Below are positions 6,686 to 15,591 of a stretch of 43,842 bases of DNA, piece by piece. A program made the translations under genes and the position numbers. The stretch's first letter is position 1; each line of letters opens with the position of its first letter. Location: positions 1 through 43,842 of the forward strand of contig NZ_NTGZ01000029.1 in the NCBI RefSeq assembly GCF_002551245.1. Reading direction: 5' to 3'. The notes below the pieces were generated by a model. It was not told the origin of the DNA. It saw only the letters and a list, made by a program, of their open reading frames with translations, and did no database searches. The DNA is from Streptomyces sp. rh34. Its GTDB lineage: Bacteria > Actinomycetota > Actinomycetes > Streptomycetales > Streptomycetaceae.

Positions 6686-8194
6686 GTGTTCCTGACAATC
6701 GGTACGACCGGCACCCTTGAACGTCCCGCCACGGACCTGGGCTTCCTGCTGCACAAGCATCCCGACAAGGCGCAGACGTTCTCCACCTCGCACGGCTCCG
6801 CGCACGTCTTCTATCCCGAGGCGTCCCCCGAGCGCTGCACGGCCGCACTCCTGCTGGAGGTGGATCCGGTGGTGCTGGTGCGGCGCGGCAAGGGCAAGGG
6901 CCGGGGAGGCGCGCCCGACGCGGCGCTCGCGCAGTACGTCAACGACCGCCCCTACGCGGCGTCCTCGCTGTTGTCGGTCGCCCTCGCAGCCGTGTTCAAG
7001 TCCGCGCTGGGCGGTGTCTGCCGGGCCATGCCCGAGCGGGCCGGGGGCCCGTTGCCGCTGCGGATCGAGGTGCCCGCCCTGCCCGCCAGGGGCGGCGCCG
7101 AGCTGGTGCGCAAGCTGTTCGCGCCGCTCGGCTGGTCGCGGGTCGACGTCACGGCCGTACCGCTGGACGAGGAGTTCCCCGCGTGGGGCGACTCCCGGTA
7201 CGTACGGCTGGTGCTGGAGGGCGAGTTGCGGCTCGCCGACGCGCTGCGGCAGCTCTACGTCCTGCTCCCGGTGCTCGACGACGCCAAGCACTACTGGGTC
7301 GCGCCCGACGAGGTGGACAAGCTGCTGCGCGCGGGGGAGGGCTGGCTGGCCGACCACCCCGAGCGGCCGCTGATCACCCGGCGTTATCTGTCCCACCGCT
7401 GGGGGCTCACCCGCCAGGCCGACCAGGCCCTGGAGCTGGTACGGCTCGCCGAGTCGGATGACCTCGACGTGGGATGCGTCGACAACGCCGTGGACGAGAG
7501 CACCGACACCGAGGAGAAGCCTGTTCCGCTCGCCGAGCACCGACGCACCGCGATCCTCGACGCGCTGCGCGCCGCCGGGGCGCGTCGGGTGCTCGACCTC
7601 GGCTGCGGACAGGGCCAGTTGGTGCAGGCCCTTCTCAAGGACGTGCGCTTCTCCGAGATCGTGGGCGTCGACGTCTCGATGCGCGCCCTCACCATCGCCT
7701 CGCGGCGGCTGAAGCTGGACCGGATGGGGGAGCGCCAGGCCGACCGGGTCACCCTGCGTCAGGGGTCGCTGACCTACACGGACAAGCGGCTGGCGGGATA
7801 CGACGCCGCCGTGCTCAGCGAGGTCGTCGAGCACCTCGACCTGCCCCGGCTGCCCGCCCTGGAGTACGCGGTGTTCGGCGCGGCGCGGCCTGGGACGGTG
7901 CTCGTGACCACGCCGAACGTCGAGTACAACGTCCGCTGGGAGACCCTCCCGGCCGGGCACGTCCGGCACGGGGACCACCGTTTCGAGTGGACCCGGGCCG
8001 AATTCCGGGACTGGGCCGGGCAGGTCGCCGAGCGGCACGGATACACCGTCCGCTACGTGCCGGTCGGGCCGGACGACCCCGAGGTGGGGCCGCCGACCCA
8101 GATGACCGTGTTCACCCGGACCACGGAAACCACCGGCAGCCGCGACCGGAACACCGAGAAGAAGACCGACACGAGGGAGGCGGAAGCCGCATGA
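6686..8194 (+). CDS. 3'-terminal RNA ribose 2'-O-methyltransferase Hen1
   Basis: A 502-residue bacterial Hen1. It 2'-O-methylates the terminal ribose at a cleavage site during RNA repair, so the mended RNA resists a second cut. Residues 1 to about 255 form the Hen1-N module (FLTIGTTGTLERPATDLGFLLHKHP), which activates the Pnkp ligase domain. Residues about 290-470 are the SAM methyltransferase: RRVLDLGCGQGQLVQALL near 299, then the metal-binding Exx-EH in SEVVEHLDLPRL near 379, with a distal His in GHVRHGDHRFEW near 425. The start is GTG at 6686, about eight bases after a CATACT box and with little Shine-Dalgarno sequence, so the mRNA may be leaderless. Its stop overlaps the pnkp start (ATGA). 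Confidence 0.95.
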   Translation: MFLTIGTTGTLERPATDLGFLLHKHPDKAQTFSTSHGSAHVFYPEASPERCTAALLLEVDPVVLVRRGKGKGRGGAPDAALAQYVNDRPYAASSLLSVALAAVFKSALGGVCRAMPERAGGPLPLRIEVPALPARGGAELVRKLFAPLGWSRVDVTAVPLDEEFPAWGDSRYVRLVLEGELRLADALRQLYVLLPVLDDAKHYWVAPDEVDKLLRAGEGWLADHPERPLITRRYLSHRWGLTRQADQALELVRLAESDDLDVGCVDNAVDESTDTEEKPVPLAEHRRTAILDALRAAGARRVLDLGCGQGQLVQALLKDVRFSEIVGVDVSMRALTIASRRLKLDRMGERQADRVTLRQGSLTYTDKRLAGYDAAVLSEVVEHLDLPRLPALEYAVFGAARPGTVLVTTPNVEYNVRWETLPAGHVRHGDHRFEWTRAEFRDWAGQVAERHGYTVRYVPVGPDDPEVGPPTQMTVFTRTTETTGSRDRNTEKKTDTREAEAA

Positions 8195-10773
8195 ACAGCG
8201 ACCACAGCACCACCGGCGCGGAAACCGCCACGACCGCCGCCGCGCGCGTCCTGCCGGTGACCGACCTCTCCCTCGTCGTCCTCATCGGCGCCAGCGGATC
8301 GGGCAAGTCCACCTTCGCCCACAAGCACTTCAAGCCGACCGAGGTTCTCTCCTCGGACTTCTGCCGGGGCCTGGTCGCCGACGACGAGAACGACCAGAGC
8401 GCCAGCCGCGACGCCTTCGACGTGCTGCACTACATCGCCGGCAAGCGCCTGGAGGCCGGGCGGCTCACCGTGATCGACGCCACCAGCGTCCAGTCCGAGA
8501 GCCGCAAGCAGCTCGTCCAGCTGGCCCGCAGGTACGACGTCCTGCCCATCGCCATCGTCCTCGACCTCCCCGAAGAGGTCTGCGCCGCCCGCAACGCGGC
8601 CCGCCCGGACCGCGCCTCCATGCCGCGCCACGTCATCCAGCGGCACCGCCGCGAGCTGCGGCGTTCCCTGCGCGGCCTGGAGCGCGAGGGCTTCCGCAAG
8701 GTGCACGTCCTGCGCACCGAGGAGGAGGCCGAGAGCGCCGAAGTGGTCCTGGAGCGCCGTTACAACGACCTGCGGCACCTCACCGGCCCGTTCGACATCA
8801 TCGGGGACATCCACGGCTGCCGCTCCGAGCTGGACACCCTGCTCGGCAAGCTCGGTTACGTGGACGGCGCCCACCCCGAAGGACGGACGGCCGTGTTCGT
8901 CGGCGACCTCGTCGACCGGGGCCCCGACAGCCCCGGCGTGCTGCGCCGCGTCATGTCCATGGTGTCGGCGGGCACCGCCCTGTGCGTCCCCGGCAACCAC
9001 GAGAACAAGCTCGGCCGCTACCTCGCGGGCCGCAAGGTCCAGCTCACCCACGGGCTCGCCGAGACCGTCGAGCAGCTGGAGCGCGAGGACGCCGAGCACC
9101 CCGAGTTCCGGGCACAGGTGCGCAGGTTCATCGACGGGCTGGTCAGCCACTACGTCCTGGACGACGGCAAGCTGGTGGTCTGCCACGCCGGGCTGCCCGA
9201 GAAGTACCACGGCCGCACCTCCGGCCGGGTCCGCTCGCACGCGCTGTACGGGGACACGACGGGGGAGACCGACGAGTTCGGCCTGCCCGTGCGCTACCCG
9301 TGGGCCGAGGAGTACCGGGGCCGCGCCACCGTGGTCTACGGCCACACCCCGGTGCCCACCACCTCCTGGATCAACAACACCATCTGCCTGGACACCGGGG
9401 CCGTGTTCGGCGGGAGGATGACCGCGCTGCGCTGGCCGGAGCGCGAACTCGTCGACGTACCCGCCGAGAAGGTCTGGTACGAGCCCGTCAAACCGCTGAC
9501 CACCGAGGCTCCCGGGGGCCGGGAGGGCCGGCCGCTGGACATCGCCGACGTCCAGGGCCGCCGGATCGTGGAGACCCGGCACCTGGGCCGCGTCGCCGTG
9601 CGCGAGGAGAACGCCGCCGCCGCGCTCGAAGTGATGAGCCGGTTCGCCGTCGACCCGCAGCTCCTCGCCTACCTCCCGCCCACCATGGCGCCCACCGCCA
9701 CCTCCCGCGAGGACGGTTTCCTGGAGCACCCGGCCGAGGCCTTCGCGCAGTACGCCGGCGACGGTGTCGAGCGGGTGGTGTGCGAGGAGAAGCACATGGG
9801 CTCCCGGGCCGTCGCCCTGGTCTGCAAGGACGCCGGGGCCGCGACCGCGCGGTTCGGCACGGCGGGCCCCACCGGTGCGCTGTACACCCGCACCGGACGC
9901 CCGTTCCTGGACGACACGGCCATGACCGAGATGGTCCTGGGCAGGCTCCGCACCGCCGTCACCGCCGCCGGGCTCTGGGAGGAGTGGGACACCGACTGGG
10001 TGCTCCTGGACGCCGAACTGATGCCGTGGTCGCTCAAGGCCGGCGGGCTGCTGCGCTCGCAGTACGCCGCCGTCGGCGCCGCGTCCGGCGCGGTCTTCCC
10101 GCCGGCCGTCGCCGCCCTGGACCAGGCGGTCGCCCGGGGCGTCGAGGTGGCGGGCCTCGCCGGACTCCAGCGGGCCCGCGCCAGGGACGCGGCCGCGTTC
10201 ACCGAGGCGTACCGGCGCTACTGCTGGCCCACCGAGGGGCTGGACGGGGTGCGGCTCGCGCCGTTCCAGATCCTCGCCGTCCAGGGCCGCTCCCTGGCCT
10301 CCGTGCCGCACGACGAGCAGCTCGCCTGGCTGGACCGGCTCGTGGAGCACGACCCGACCGGGCTCCTCCAGATCACCCGGCGGCTCGTCGTCGACACCGG
10401 GGACGAGGCCTCCGTGCGCGCGGGCGTGGACTGGTGGCTGGAGATGACCGGGCGGGGCGGCGAGGGCATGGTCGTCAAGCCGCTCGGCGCCGTTGTCCGG
10501 GACGCCAAGGGCCGGCTCGTCCAGCCCGGCGTCAAGGTGCGCGGCCGGGAGTATCTCCGCATCATCTACGGCCCCGAGTACACCCGCCCGGAGAACCTGG
10601 AGCGCCTGCGCTCCCGGTTCCTCGGCCACAAGCGCTCGCTGGCGCTGCGGGAGTACGCGCTCGGCCTGGAGGCCCTGGACCGGCTGGCGGAGGGCGAGCC
10701 GCTCTGGCGGGTCCACGAGGCGGTGTTCGCCGTCCTCGCCCTGGAGTCGGAGCCGGTGGACCCCCGCCTCTGA
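8191..10773 (+). CDS. Polynucleotide kinase-phosphatase-ligase (Pnkp), RNA repair
   Basis: An 860-residue trifunctional RNA end-healing and sealing enzyme, close to the 870 residues of the clostridial prototype. The kinase domain has the P-loop GASGSGKS near residues 33-40. The metallophosphatase domain carries [10 protein letters not shown] near 203, [12 protein letters not shown] near 237, GNHENK near 267 and VYGHTPVP near 385. The ligase/adenylyltransferase domain has the nucleotidyl lysine in [10 protein letters not shown] near 534, [10 protein letters not shown] near 610 and GGEGMVVKP near 763. All three active sites look intact. It starts on the ATG that overlaps the Hen1 stop, consistent with the Pnkp-Hen1 heterotetramer. 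The natural target is probably tRNA or rRNA cut by a ribotoxin; no toxin gene is in the window. Confidence 0.96.
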   Translation: MNSDHSTTGAETATTAAARVLPVTDLSLVVLIGASGSGKSTFAHKHFKPTEVLSSDFCRGLVADDENDQSASRDAFDVLHYIAGKRLEAGRLTVIDATSVQSESRKQLVQLARRYDVLPIAIVLDLPEEVCAARNAARPDRASMPRHVIQRHRRELRRSLRGLEREGFRKVHVLRTEEEAESAEVVLERRYNDLRHLTGPFDIIGDIHGCRSELDTLLGKLGYVDGAHPEGRTAVFVGDLVDRGPDSPGVLRRVMSMVSAGTALCVPGNHENKLGRYLAGRKVQLTHGLAETVEQLEREDAEHPEFRAQVRRFIDGLVSHYVLDDGKLVVCHAGLPEKYHGRTSGRVRSHALYGDTTGETDEFGLPVRYPWAEEYRGRATVVYGHTPVPTTSWINNTICLDTGAVFGGRMTALRWPERELVDVPAEKVWYEPVKPLTTEAPGGREGRPLDIADVQGRRIVETRHLGRVAVREENAAAALEVMSRFAVDPQLLAYLPPTMAPTATSREDGFLEHPAEAFAQYAGDGVERVVCEEKHMGSRAVALVCKDAGAATARFGTAGPTGALYTRTGRPFLDDTAMTEMVLGRLRTAVTAAGLWEEWDTDWVLLDAELMPWSLKAGGLLRSQYAAVGAASGAVFPPAVAALDQAVARGVEVAGLAGLQRARARDAAAFTEAYRRYCWPTEGLDGVRLAPFQILAVQGRSLASVPHDEQLAWLDRLVEHDPTGLLQITRRLVVDTGDEASVRAGVDWWLEMTGRGGEGMVVKPLGAVVRDAKGRLVQPGVKVRGREYLRIIYGPEYTRPENLERLRSRFLGHKRSLALREYALGLEALDRLAEGEPLWRVHEAVFAVLALESEPVDPRL

Positions 10774-10805
10774 CCGGCGGAACCCCCCGGCGCGGACAAC
10801 CACGC

Positions 10806-10824
10806 CGAACCGGTGGGCGGTTCG
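10806..10824 (+). terminator. Hairpin between pnkp and arginine deiminase
   Basis: CGAACCG at 10806-10812 pairs exactly with CGGTTCG at 10818-10824 around a five-base GTGGG loop. It lies 33 bases after the pnkp stop and 38 before the next start. No T-run follows, so it is a weak terminator candidate. Confidence 0.35.
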
Positions 10825-10861
10825 CCGGGTGAACGGCGCTCCGCGCGGTGAGGATGAAGGC

Positions 10862-12097
10862 ATGGGATTCCAAGTCGACTCCGAAGCCGGGCGGCTGCGC
10901 CGCGTCATACTGCACCGCCCCGATCTGGAGCTGAAGCGGCTCACCCCCAGGAACAAGGACGCGCTCCTGTTCGACGACGTCCTGTGGGTGCGCCGCGCCC
11001 GGGAGGAGCACGACGGCTTCGCCGATGTGCTGCGCGACCGAGGTGTCGCCGTGCACCTCTTCGGCGATCTCCTGCGCGAGTCGCTCGACATCCCGGTCGC
11101 CCGGCGGATCGTGCTCGACCGGGTCTTCGACGAGAAGGAGTACGGTCCGCTCGCCACCGAGCATCTGCGGGCCGCCTTCGAGGAGTTGTCCTCGGACGAG
11201 CTGGCGGAGGCGCTGGTCGGCGGTATGACCAAGCGGGAGTTCCTGGAGCGGCACAACGAGCCGACCTCCGTCCGCTTCCACGTGATGGACCTGGACGACT
11301 TCCTGCTCGGCCCGCTGCCCAACCACCTCTTCACCCGGGACACCTCGGCATGGATCTACGACGGGGTCTCCATCAACGCGATGCGCTGGCCCGCCCGGCA
11401 GCGCGAGACCGTCCACTTCGAGGCGATCTACCGGCACCATCCCCTGTTCACCGGACCGGAGGCGGGGGTCTTCCACCACTGGTCGGAGGGTCAGGACGAC
11501 TATCCCTCCACCATCGAGGGTGGTGACGTCCTGGTCATCGGGCAGGGAGCGGTCCTCATCGGGATGAGCGAGCGCACCACACCGCAGGCCGTGGAGATGC
11601 TGGCCCGGGGCCTCTTCGACACCGGCTCCGCGCGCACCATCGTGGCGCTCGACATGCCCAAGGCCCGGGCGTTCATGCACCTGGACACGGTGATGACGAT
11701 GATCGACGGCGACACGTTCACCCAGTACGCCGGTCTCGGCATGCTCCGCTCGTACACCATCGAGCCCGGAAGCGGCCCCCGCGAGCTGAAGGTCACCGAC
11801 CATCCGCCCGAGCACATGCACCGCGCCATCGCCGCCGCTCTCGGCCTCGACTCCATCCGGGTGCTCACCGCCACCCAGGACGTGCACGCGGCCGAGCGCG
11901 AGCAGTGGGACGACGGCTGCAACGTGCTCGCGGTCGAGCCCGGGGTCGTCGTCGCGTATGAGCGCAACGCCACGACCAACACCTACTTGCGCAAGCAGGG
12001 CATCGAGGTGATCGAGATCCGGGGCAGCGAGCTGGGCCGGGGACGGGGCGGGCCGCGCTGTATGAGCTGCCCGGTGGAGCGGGACCCGGTGGCCTGA
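10862..12097 (+). CDS. arcA: Arginine deiminase
   Basis: A 411-residue guanidino-group hydrolase that converts arginine to citrulline and ammonia. Family blocks are [23 protein letters not shown] at the N-terminus, [14 protein letters not shown] near residue 155, [22 protein letters not shown] near 220, [11 protein letters not shown] near 276, [21 protein letters not shown] near 350, and the C-terminal [15 protein letters not shown], which holds the nucleophilic cysteine. The length is normal (about 405-420). The next gene, ornithine carbamoyltransferase, uses the product citrulline, but carbamate kinase is not present in the window. The pathway may therefore serve arginine-derived nitrogen use or pH buffering rather than ATP production, unless arcC lies elsewhere. 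The start ATG at 10862 follows GAAGG. Confidence 0.95.
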   Translation: MGFQVDSEAGRLRRVILHRPDLELKRLTPRNKDALLFDDVLWVRRAREEHDGFADVLRDRGVAVHLFGDLLRESLDIPVARRIVLDRVFDEKEYGPLATEHLRAAFEELSSDELAEALVGGMTKREFLERHNEPTSVRFHVMDLDDFLLGPLPNHLFTRDTSAWIYDGVSINAMRWPARQRETVHFEAIYRHHPLFTGPEAGVFHHWSEGQDDYPSTIEGGDVLVIGQGAVLIGMSERTTPQAVEMLARGLFDTGSARTIVALDMPKARAFMHLDTVMTMIDGDTFTQYAGLGMLRSYTIEPGSGPRELKVTDHPPEHMHRAIAAALGLDSIRVLTATQDVHAAEREQWDDGCNVLAVEPGVVVAYERNATTNTYLRKQGIEVIEIRGSELGRGRGGPRCMSCPVERDPVA

Positions 12098-12125
12098 GAG
12101 GCGTGCGACCGCTACCCCAGTCTCT

Positions 12126-12151
12126 GTATAGGGATGCGGGTCATCGTATAG
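12126..12151 (+). promoter_or_regulatory. GTATAG direct repeats upstream of ornithine carbamoyltransferase
   Basis: GTATAG occurs at 12126-12131 and again at 12146-12151, exactly 20 bases apart, with a GATG/CATC inverted pair between them. CTGCCC-GT-GGGCAG follows at about 12162-12175. This AT-rich patch stands out in the 114-base gap after arginine deiminase and is a candidate promoter/operator, possibly for an arginine-responsive regulator. Promoter assignment is inference. Confidence 0.4.
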
Positions 12152-12211
12152 ACTTCCGGTTCTGCCCGTGGGCAGTGCGCCGATCCCCGTCCGACCCCAG
12201 GAGCAGTCATC

Positions 12212-13216
12212 ATGGCCATAGACCTCACCGGCCGCCACTTCCTCAAGGAGCTGGACTTCACCTCCGAGGAGTTTCTCGGCCTGGTCGCCCTGGCCGCCGA
12301 GCTCAAGGCGGCCAAGAAGGCCGGGGTCGAGGTCCAGCGGCTGCGCGGGAAGAACATCGCGCTGATCTTCGAGAAGACCTCGACCCGTACGCGCTGCGCG
12401 TTCGAGGTCGCCGCCGCCGACCAGGGCGCCTCCACCACCTACCTCGACCCGTCGGGCTCCCAGATGGGTCACAAAGAGTCAGTGAAGGACACCGCCCGGG
12501 TGCTCGGCCGGATGTTCGACGGGATCGAGTACCGGGGCGACAGTCAGCAGGCCGTCGAGGAGCTGGCCGCCTATGGCGGGGTGCCGGTCTTCAACGGGCT
12601 CACGGACGACTGGCACCCCACCCAGATGCTCGCCGACGTGCTCACCATGACCGAGTTCCGCGAGGGCCCCGTCATGGGGACGGCCCTCGCCTACCTCGGC
12701 GACGCCCGCTTCAACATGGGCAACTCCTACCTGGTCACCGGCGCGCTGCTCGGCCTGGACGTCAGGATCGTCGCCCCCGAGGCGTACTGGCCGGACGAGG
12801 CCGTCGTGGCGCGGGCCCGGGAGCTCGCCGAGGTCAGCGGCGCGACGATCACCCTCACCGGCGACGTCGCCGAGGGCGTCCGGGGCGCCGAATTCGTCGC
12901 CACCGACGTCTGGGTCTCCATGGGGGAGCCCAAGGAGGTGTGGGCTGAGCGCATCGCCGCCCTCGGGCCCTACGCCGTGACGATGGACGTCCTACGGGCC
13001 ACCGGCAACCCGGACGTGAGGTTCCTGCACTGCCTGCCCGCCTTCCACGACCTCGGCACCCAGGTGGGCCGGGACATCCACGCCCGGTACGGGCTGACCG
13101 AGCTGGAGGTCAGCGACGAGGTCTTCGAGTCCGCGCACTCGGTCGTCTTCGACCAGGCGGAGAACCGGATGCACACGATCAAGGCCGTGCTGGTGGCGAC
13201 GCTGGCCGGGAAGTAG
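12212..13216 (+). CDS. argF: Ornithine carbamoyltransferase
   Basis: A 334-residue transcarbamylase that interconverts ornithine plus carbamoyl phosphate with citrulline plus phosphate. The carbamoyl-phosphate site STRTR is at about residues 56-60 ([14 protein letters not shown]). HPTQ is near 134, and the ornithine-side [10 protein letters not shown] is near 270. [14 protein letters not shown] is the expected swinging-loop region. The length fits the catabolic (ArcB) and anabolic (ArgF) enzymes alike. Its place directly behind arginine deiminase and before an amino-acid permease argues for a catabolic role, so arcB would be an equally good symbol. ATG at 12212 follows CAGGAG. The 114-base upstream gap with direct repeats suggests its own promoter. 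Confidence 0.95.
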   Translation: MAIDLTGRHFLKELDFTSEEFLGLVALAAELKAAKKAGVEVQRLRGKNIALIFEKTSTRTRCAFEVAAADQGASTTYLDPSGSQMGHKESVKDTARVLGRMFDGIEYRGDSQQAVEELAAYGGVPVFNGLTDDWHPTQMLADVLTMTEFREGPVMGTALAYLGDARFNMGNSYLVTGALLGLDVRIVAPEAYWPDEAVVARARELAEVSGATITLTGDVAEGVRGAEFVATDVWVSMGEPKEVWAERIAALGPYAVTMDVLRATGNPDVRFLHCLPAFHDLGTQVGRDIHARYGLTELEVSDEVFESAHSVVFDQAENRMHTIKAVLVATLAGK

Positions 13217-13239
13217 CCCGGGGCCGGGTTCGGGTGCTT

Positions 13240-13273
13240 CGCATGCTCATGCACCCGATTGGGTGAACATGCG
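13240..13273 (+). terminator. Bulged hairpin after ornithine carbamoyltransferase
   Basis: CGCATGCTC...ACCC (13240-13256) pairs with GGGTGAACATGCG (13261-13273) around a GATT loop, with a four-base ATGC bulge on the left arm and one mismatch. It lies 23 bases after the stop. No T-run follows. It could act as a terminator, an attenuator before the permease, or a DNA operator. Confidence 0.4.
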
Positions 13274-13420
13274 CGATGGTGGCTACGATGTCGCCTCTTG
13301 GTGGGGTTCGGGCTCGCGATGCCCGGGCCCCCTTCCCATGTGCCGCTCGCGGTCCCCACGGCCGCCGTACGCACCGGGAAACGTCCCCCCACTGCACCAC
13401 CAGAGATGAGAACGTCCCGC

Positions 13421-14908
13421 ATGAGTCCCGGTCTGCCGTATTCCGGCGCCCCGCAGCACCCCGCCCCCTCGAAGCCGGGGCTGCGCCGCAAGAGCCCCGA
13501 TCAGCTCATCGCCGAGTCCGGCGGCGACCTGGAGGGCCACGGACTCAAGCGCACGATGGGCCTCTTCCAGCTCGTCTGCTTCGGGGTCGGCGCGATCGTC
13601 GGCACCGGCATCTTCGTCGGGCTGTCCGACAGCGTCGCCGAGGCCGGCCCCGCCGTCGTGATCTCGTTCGTCCTCGCGGCGATCACCTGCATCTTCACCG
13701 CCCTGTCCTTCGCGGAGCTGGGCAGCGCCATCCCGGTCTCCGGAAGCTCGTACTCCTTCGCGTACGCGGCCCTCGGTGAGCGCACCGCCTTCCTCGTCGG
13801 CTGGTGCCTGCTGCTGGAGTACGGCGTGTCGGTCTCCGCCGTCGCGGTGGGCTGGAGCCAGTACGTCAACGAGCTGCTGAACAGCGTGATCGGCTGGGAA
13901 CTCCCCGAGGCCCTGTCCGCCGGTCCGGCCGACGGCGGTGTGGTCAATCTGCCGGCGGTCGTCGTGATCGCCATGGCCGCCGCGCTGCTGGTGCGCGGTG
14001 TCCGGGAGAGCGCCGCCGCCACCGCCGCCATGGCGATGCTCAAGATCGGCATCCTGGTCGCGTTCTGCGCCGTGGCGTTCAGCGCGTTCCAGGACGACAA
14101 CCTCATGCCGTTCGCGACCCACGGGCTCGGCGGCATCACCGCGGGCGCCTCGCTGGCGTTCTTCTCCTACATCGGCTTCGACGCCATCACCACCGCCGGC
14201 GAAGAGGTCAAGAACCCCCGGCGGAACATCCCCATCGCCATCCTGATCTGCATCGGCGTCGTCACCCTGCTCTACTGCGCGGTGGCGCTCTCGGCGATCG
14301 GCGCGATCGGCTCGGACGCCGTCGCGAACAGGAGCGCGGCCCTCTCGATCGCCGTCAACCAGGTCACCGACTCCACGGTCGGCGGCGGCATCATCGCCTT
14401 CGGCGCGGTCGTCGCCATCGCCTCGGTGGTACTCGCCGTGATGTACGGACAGACCCGCATCCTGATGTCGATGTCCCGCGACGGGCTCATCCCGCGCGTC
14501 TTCGAGCGGGTCTCGCCCAAGACCCACACCCCGGTCGCCAACACCTGGATCGTCGCCTGCGTCTTCGCGGTCCCGGCCGCGTTCGTCCCGCTCGACGTCG
14601 TGGTGAACCTGACGACCATCGGCACGCTCGCCACGATGGTCGCCGTCAATGTGGCGGTGGTGGTGCTCCGGCGGCGCAACCCCGAGCTGAAGCGGACCTT
14701 CCGGGTGCCGCTCTACCCGGTGAGCCCGCTGCTGGGCGTCGCCTTCTGCCTGTATCTCATGTACGGGACCGGCTGGACGACCTGGGTCCAGTTCGCGGTC
14801 TTCCTCGCCGTCGGCTCGCTGCTGTACGCCGGCTACGGGCGCAAGCGCTCCCGGCTGGTCAGCTCCCCGGGGACGGGCCCGGCTGCGCCGGTATCGCCGG
14901 AAGCGTGA
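13421..14908 (+). CDS. APC superfamily amino acid permease (CAT type)
   Basis: A 495-residue integral membrane transporter with about 12 hydrophobic segments. The APC signature GLFQLVCFGVGAIVGTGIFVGL starts near residue 48 and contains the substrate-binding GxG break in TM1. FSYIGFDAITTAGEEVKNPRRNIP near residue 250 is the diagnostic CAT/YfnA-family motif. The likely substrate class is cationic or neutral amino acids. Its position behind arginine deiminase and ornithine carbamoyltransferase suggests arginine uptake or arginine/ornithine exchange, which is inference. ATG at 13421 is chosen; ATG at 13406 would add five residues, and neither has a strong ribosome site. The last 50 bases overlap the 3' end of the opposed HATPase gene. 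Confidence 0.9.
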   Translation: MSPGLPYSGAPQHPAPSKPGLRRKSPDQLIAESGGDLEGHGLKRTMGLFQLVCFGVGAIVGTGIFVGLSDSVAEAGPAVVISFVLAAITCIFTALSFAELGSAIPVSGSSYSFAYAALGERTAFLVGWCLLLEYGVSVSAVAVGWSQYVNELLNSVIGWELPEALSAGPADGGVVNLPAVVVIAMAAALLVRGVRESAAATAAMAMLKIGILVAFCAVAFSAFQDDNLMPFATHGLGGITAGASLAFFSYIGFDAITTAGEEVKNPRRNIPIAILICIGVVTLLYCAVALSAIGAIGSDAVANRSAALSIAVNQVTDSTVGGGIIAFGAVVAIASVVLAVMYGQTRILMSMSRDGLIPRVFERVSPKTHTPVANTWIVACVFAVPAAFVPLDVVVNLTTIGTLATMVAVNVAVVVLRRRNPELKRTFRVPLYPVSPLLGVAFCLYLMYGTGWTTWVQFAVFLAVGSLLYAGYGRKRSRLVSSPGTGPAAPVSPEA

Positions 14909-15308
14909 ACCAGACGGCCTTGCCGTGCTCCGTGGTGCGGTGACCGCAGGCGGAGCTGAGGGTCCGGATCAGCAGCAGGCCGCGGCCGTGCTCCTGCCAG
15001 GGATCGACCTCACAGCCCGGCTGCGGCCGCGACAGGTCGCCCGGCGGGGCGGGGTCGCGGTCGTGCACCTCGACCTGGCAGCCGGTGGGCAGCAGCTCCA
15101 CGACCAGCTCGATGGGCTCACCGCCCAGCGTGTGCTCGACGGCGTTGGCCACCAGTTCGGCGGTCAGCAGCTCGGCGGTGTCGCTGTCGGCCGGGGCGTC
15201 GATGTCCGACAGCGCCGTACGGATGAGAGCGCGGGCGATCGGCACGGCCGCCGTGGAGTGCGGCAGGGCGATGCGCCAGGAAGCGGGGACGGGGACGTCG
15301 GGCGGCAC
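14859..15308 (-). CDS. ATP-binding protein, RsbW-like HATPase domain
   Basis: A 149-residue single-domain protein of the GHKL/HATPase_c_2 class, abundant in Streptomyces and related to anti-sigma factor kinases. The N-box is ELLTAELVANAVEHT near residues 46-60, the G1-like region is VEVHDRDPAPP near 80, and the G2 region EHGRGLLLIRTLSSACGHR is near 105-123. It ends in GKAVWFTLP, the usual last strand. It probably phosphorylates or binds an anti-anti-sigma-like partner, but none is adjacent. The start appears to be GTG at 15308, with only a weak GGAAA upstream. Its 3' end overlaps the convergent permease gene by 50 bases. Confidence 0.85.
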   Translation of the reverse strand: MPPDVPVPASWRIALPHSTAAVPIARALIRTALSDIDAPADSDTAELLTAELVANAVEHTLGGEPIELVVELLPTGCQVEVHDRDPAPPGDLSRPQPGCEVDPWQEHGRGLLLIRTLSSACGHRTTEHGKAVWFTLPAIPAQPGPSPGS

Positions 15309-15498
15309 GGCGGGGTTTCCGTTCGGGAGCGGGTCTTCCTCGAAGCGGGAGGTCTCGACTTCTGGGGTTCACGCGGTACTCGTGCCGAGACTTCCTGGTT
15401 TCCACCTTACGAACCGCTCCGGGCCGGCCATAGAGGCGGTCGGTCGGAGCAAAGGGGACTTTCGCCACAACGGTCTCATGGAAGCTGTATTGCGATCT

Positions 15499-15526
15499 CG
15501 TGACGGCAGTCACGTAAGAGTGATAA
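15499..15526 (+). promoter_or_regulatory. Promoter/operator of the crotonase-monooxygenase operon
   Basis: CGTGAC-GGCA-GTCACG at 15499-15514 is a perfect inverted repeat with a four-base centre. Its GTGACG could be a -35; GATAAC at 15522-15527 is a -10 candidate 16 bases later. The core GTGACGGCAGTCA recurs as GTGACGGTAGTCA at 21893-21905, also with GATAA starting exactly ten bases after the motif end. The shared sequence and spacing suggest one regulator for both promoters, most simply the local PaaX-family protein. Confidence 0.6.
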
Positions 15527-15591
15527 CTTCGAAGGCGGAACGCGACCCGCGCACGGCCGACGCCGGCCCGATCGCTGAAGGGGACCCCTCC

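Noticed and set aside
7474..10773. A single 1099-codon frame joining the end of hen1 to pnkp
   Set aside because: The first part is an out-of-frame reading of hen1. The true pnkp start is the ATG at 8191 overlapping the hen1 stop.
8053..11343. Very long minus-strand open frame antisense to pnkp and arginine deiminase
   Set aside because: It mirrors genes with unmistakable catalytic motifs on the plus strand. In DNA this GC-rich, antisense frames stay open by codon bias. Its translation has no recognisable domain.
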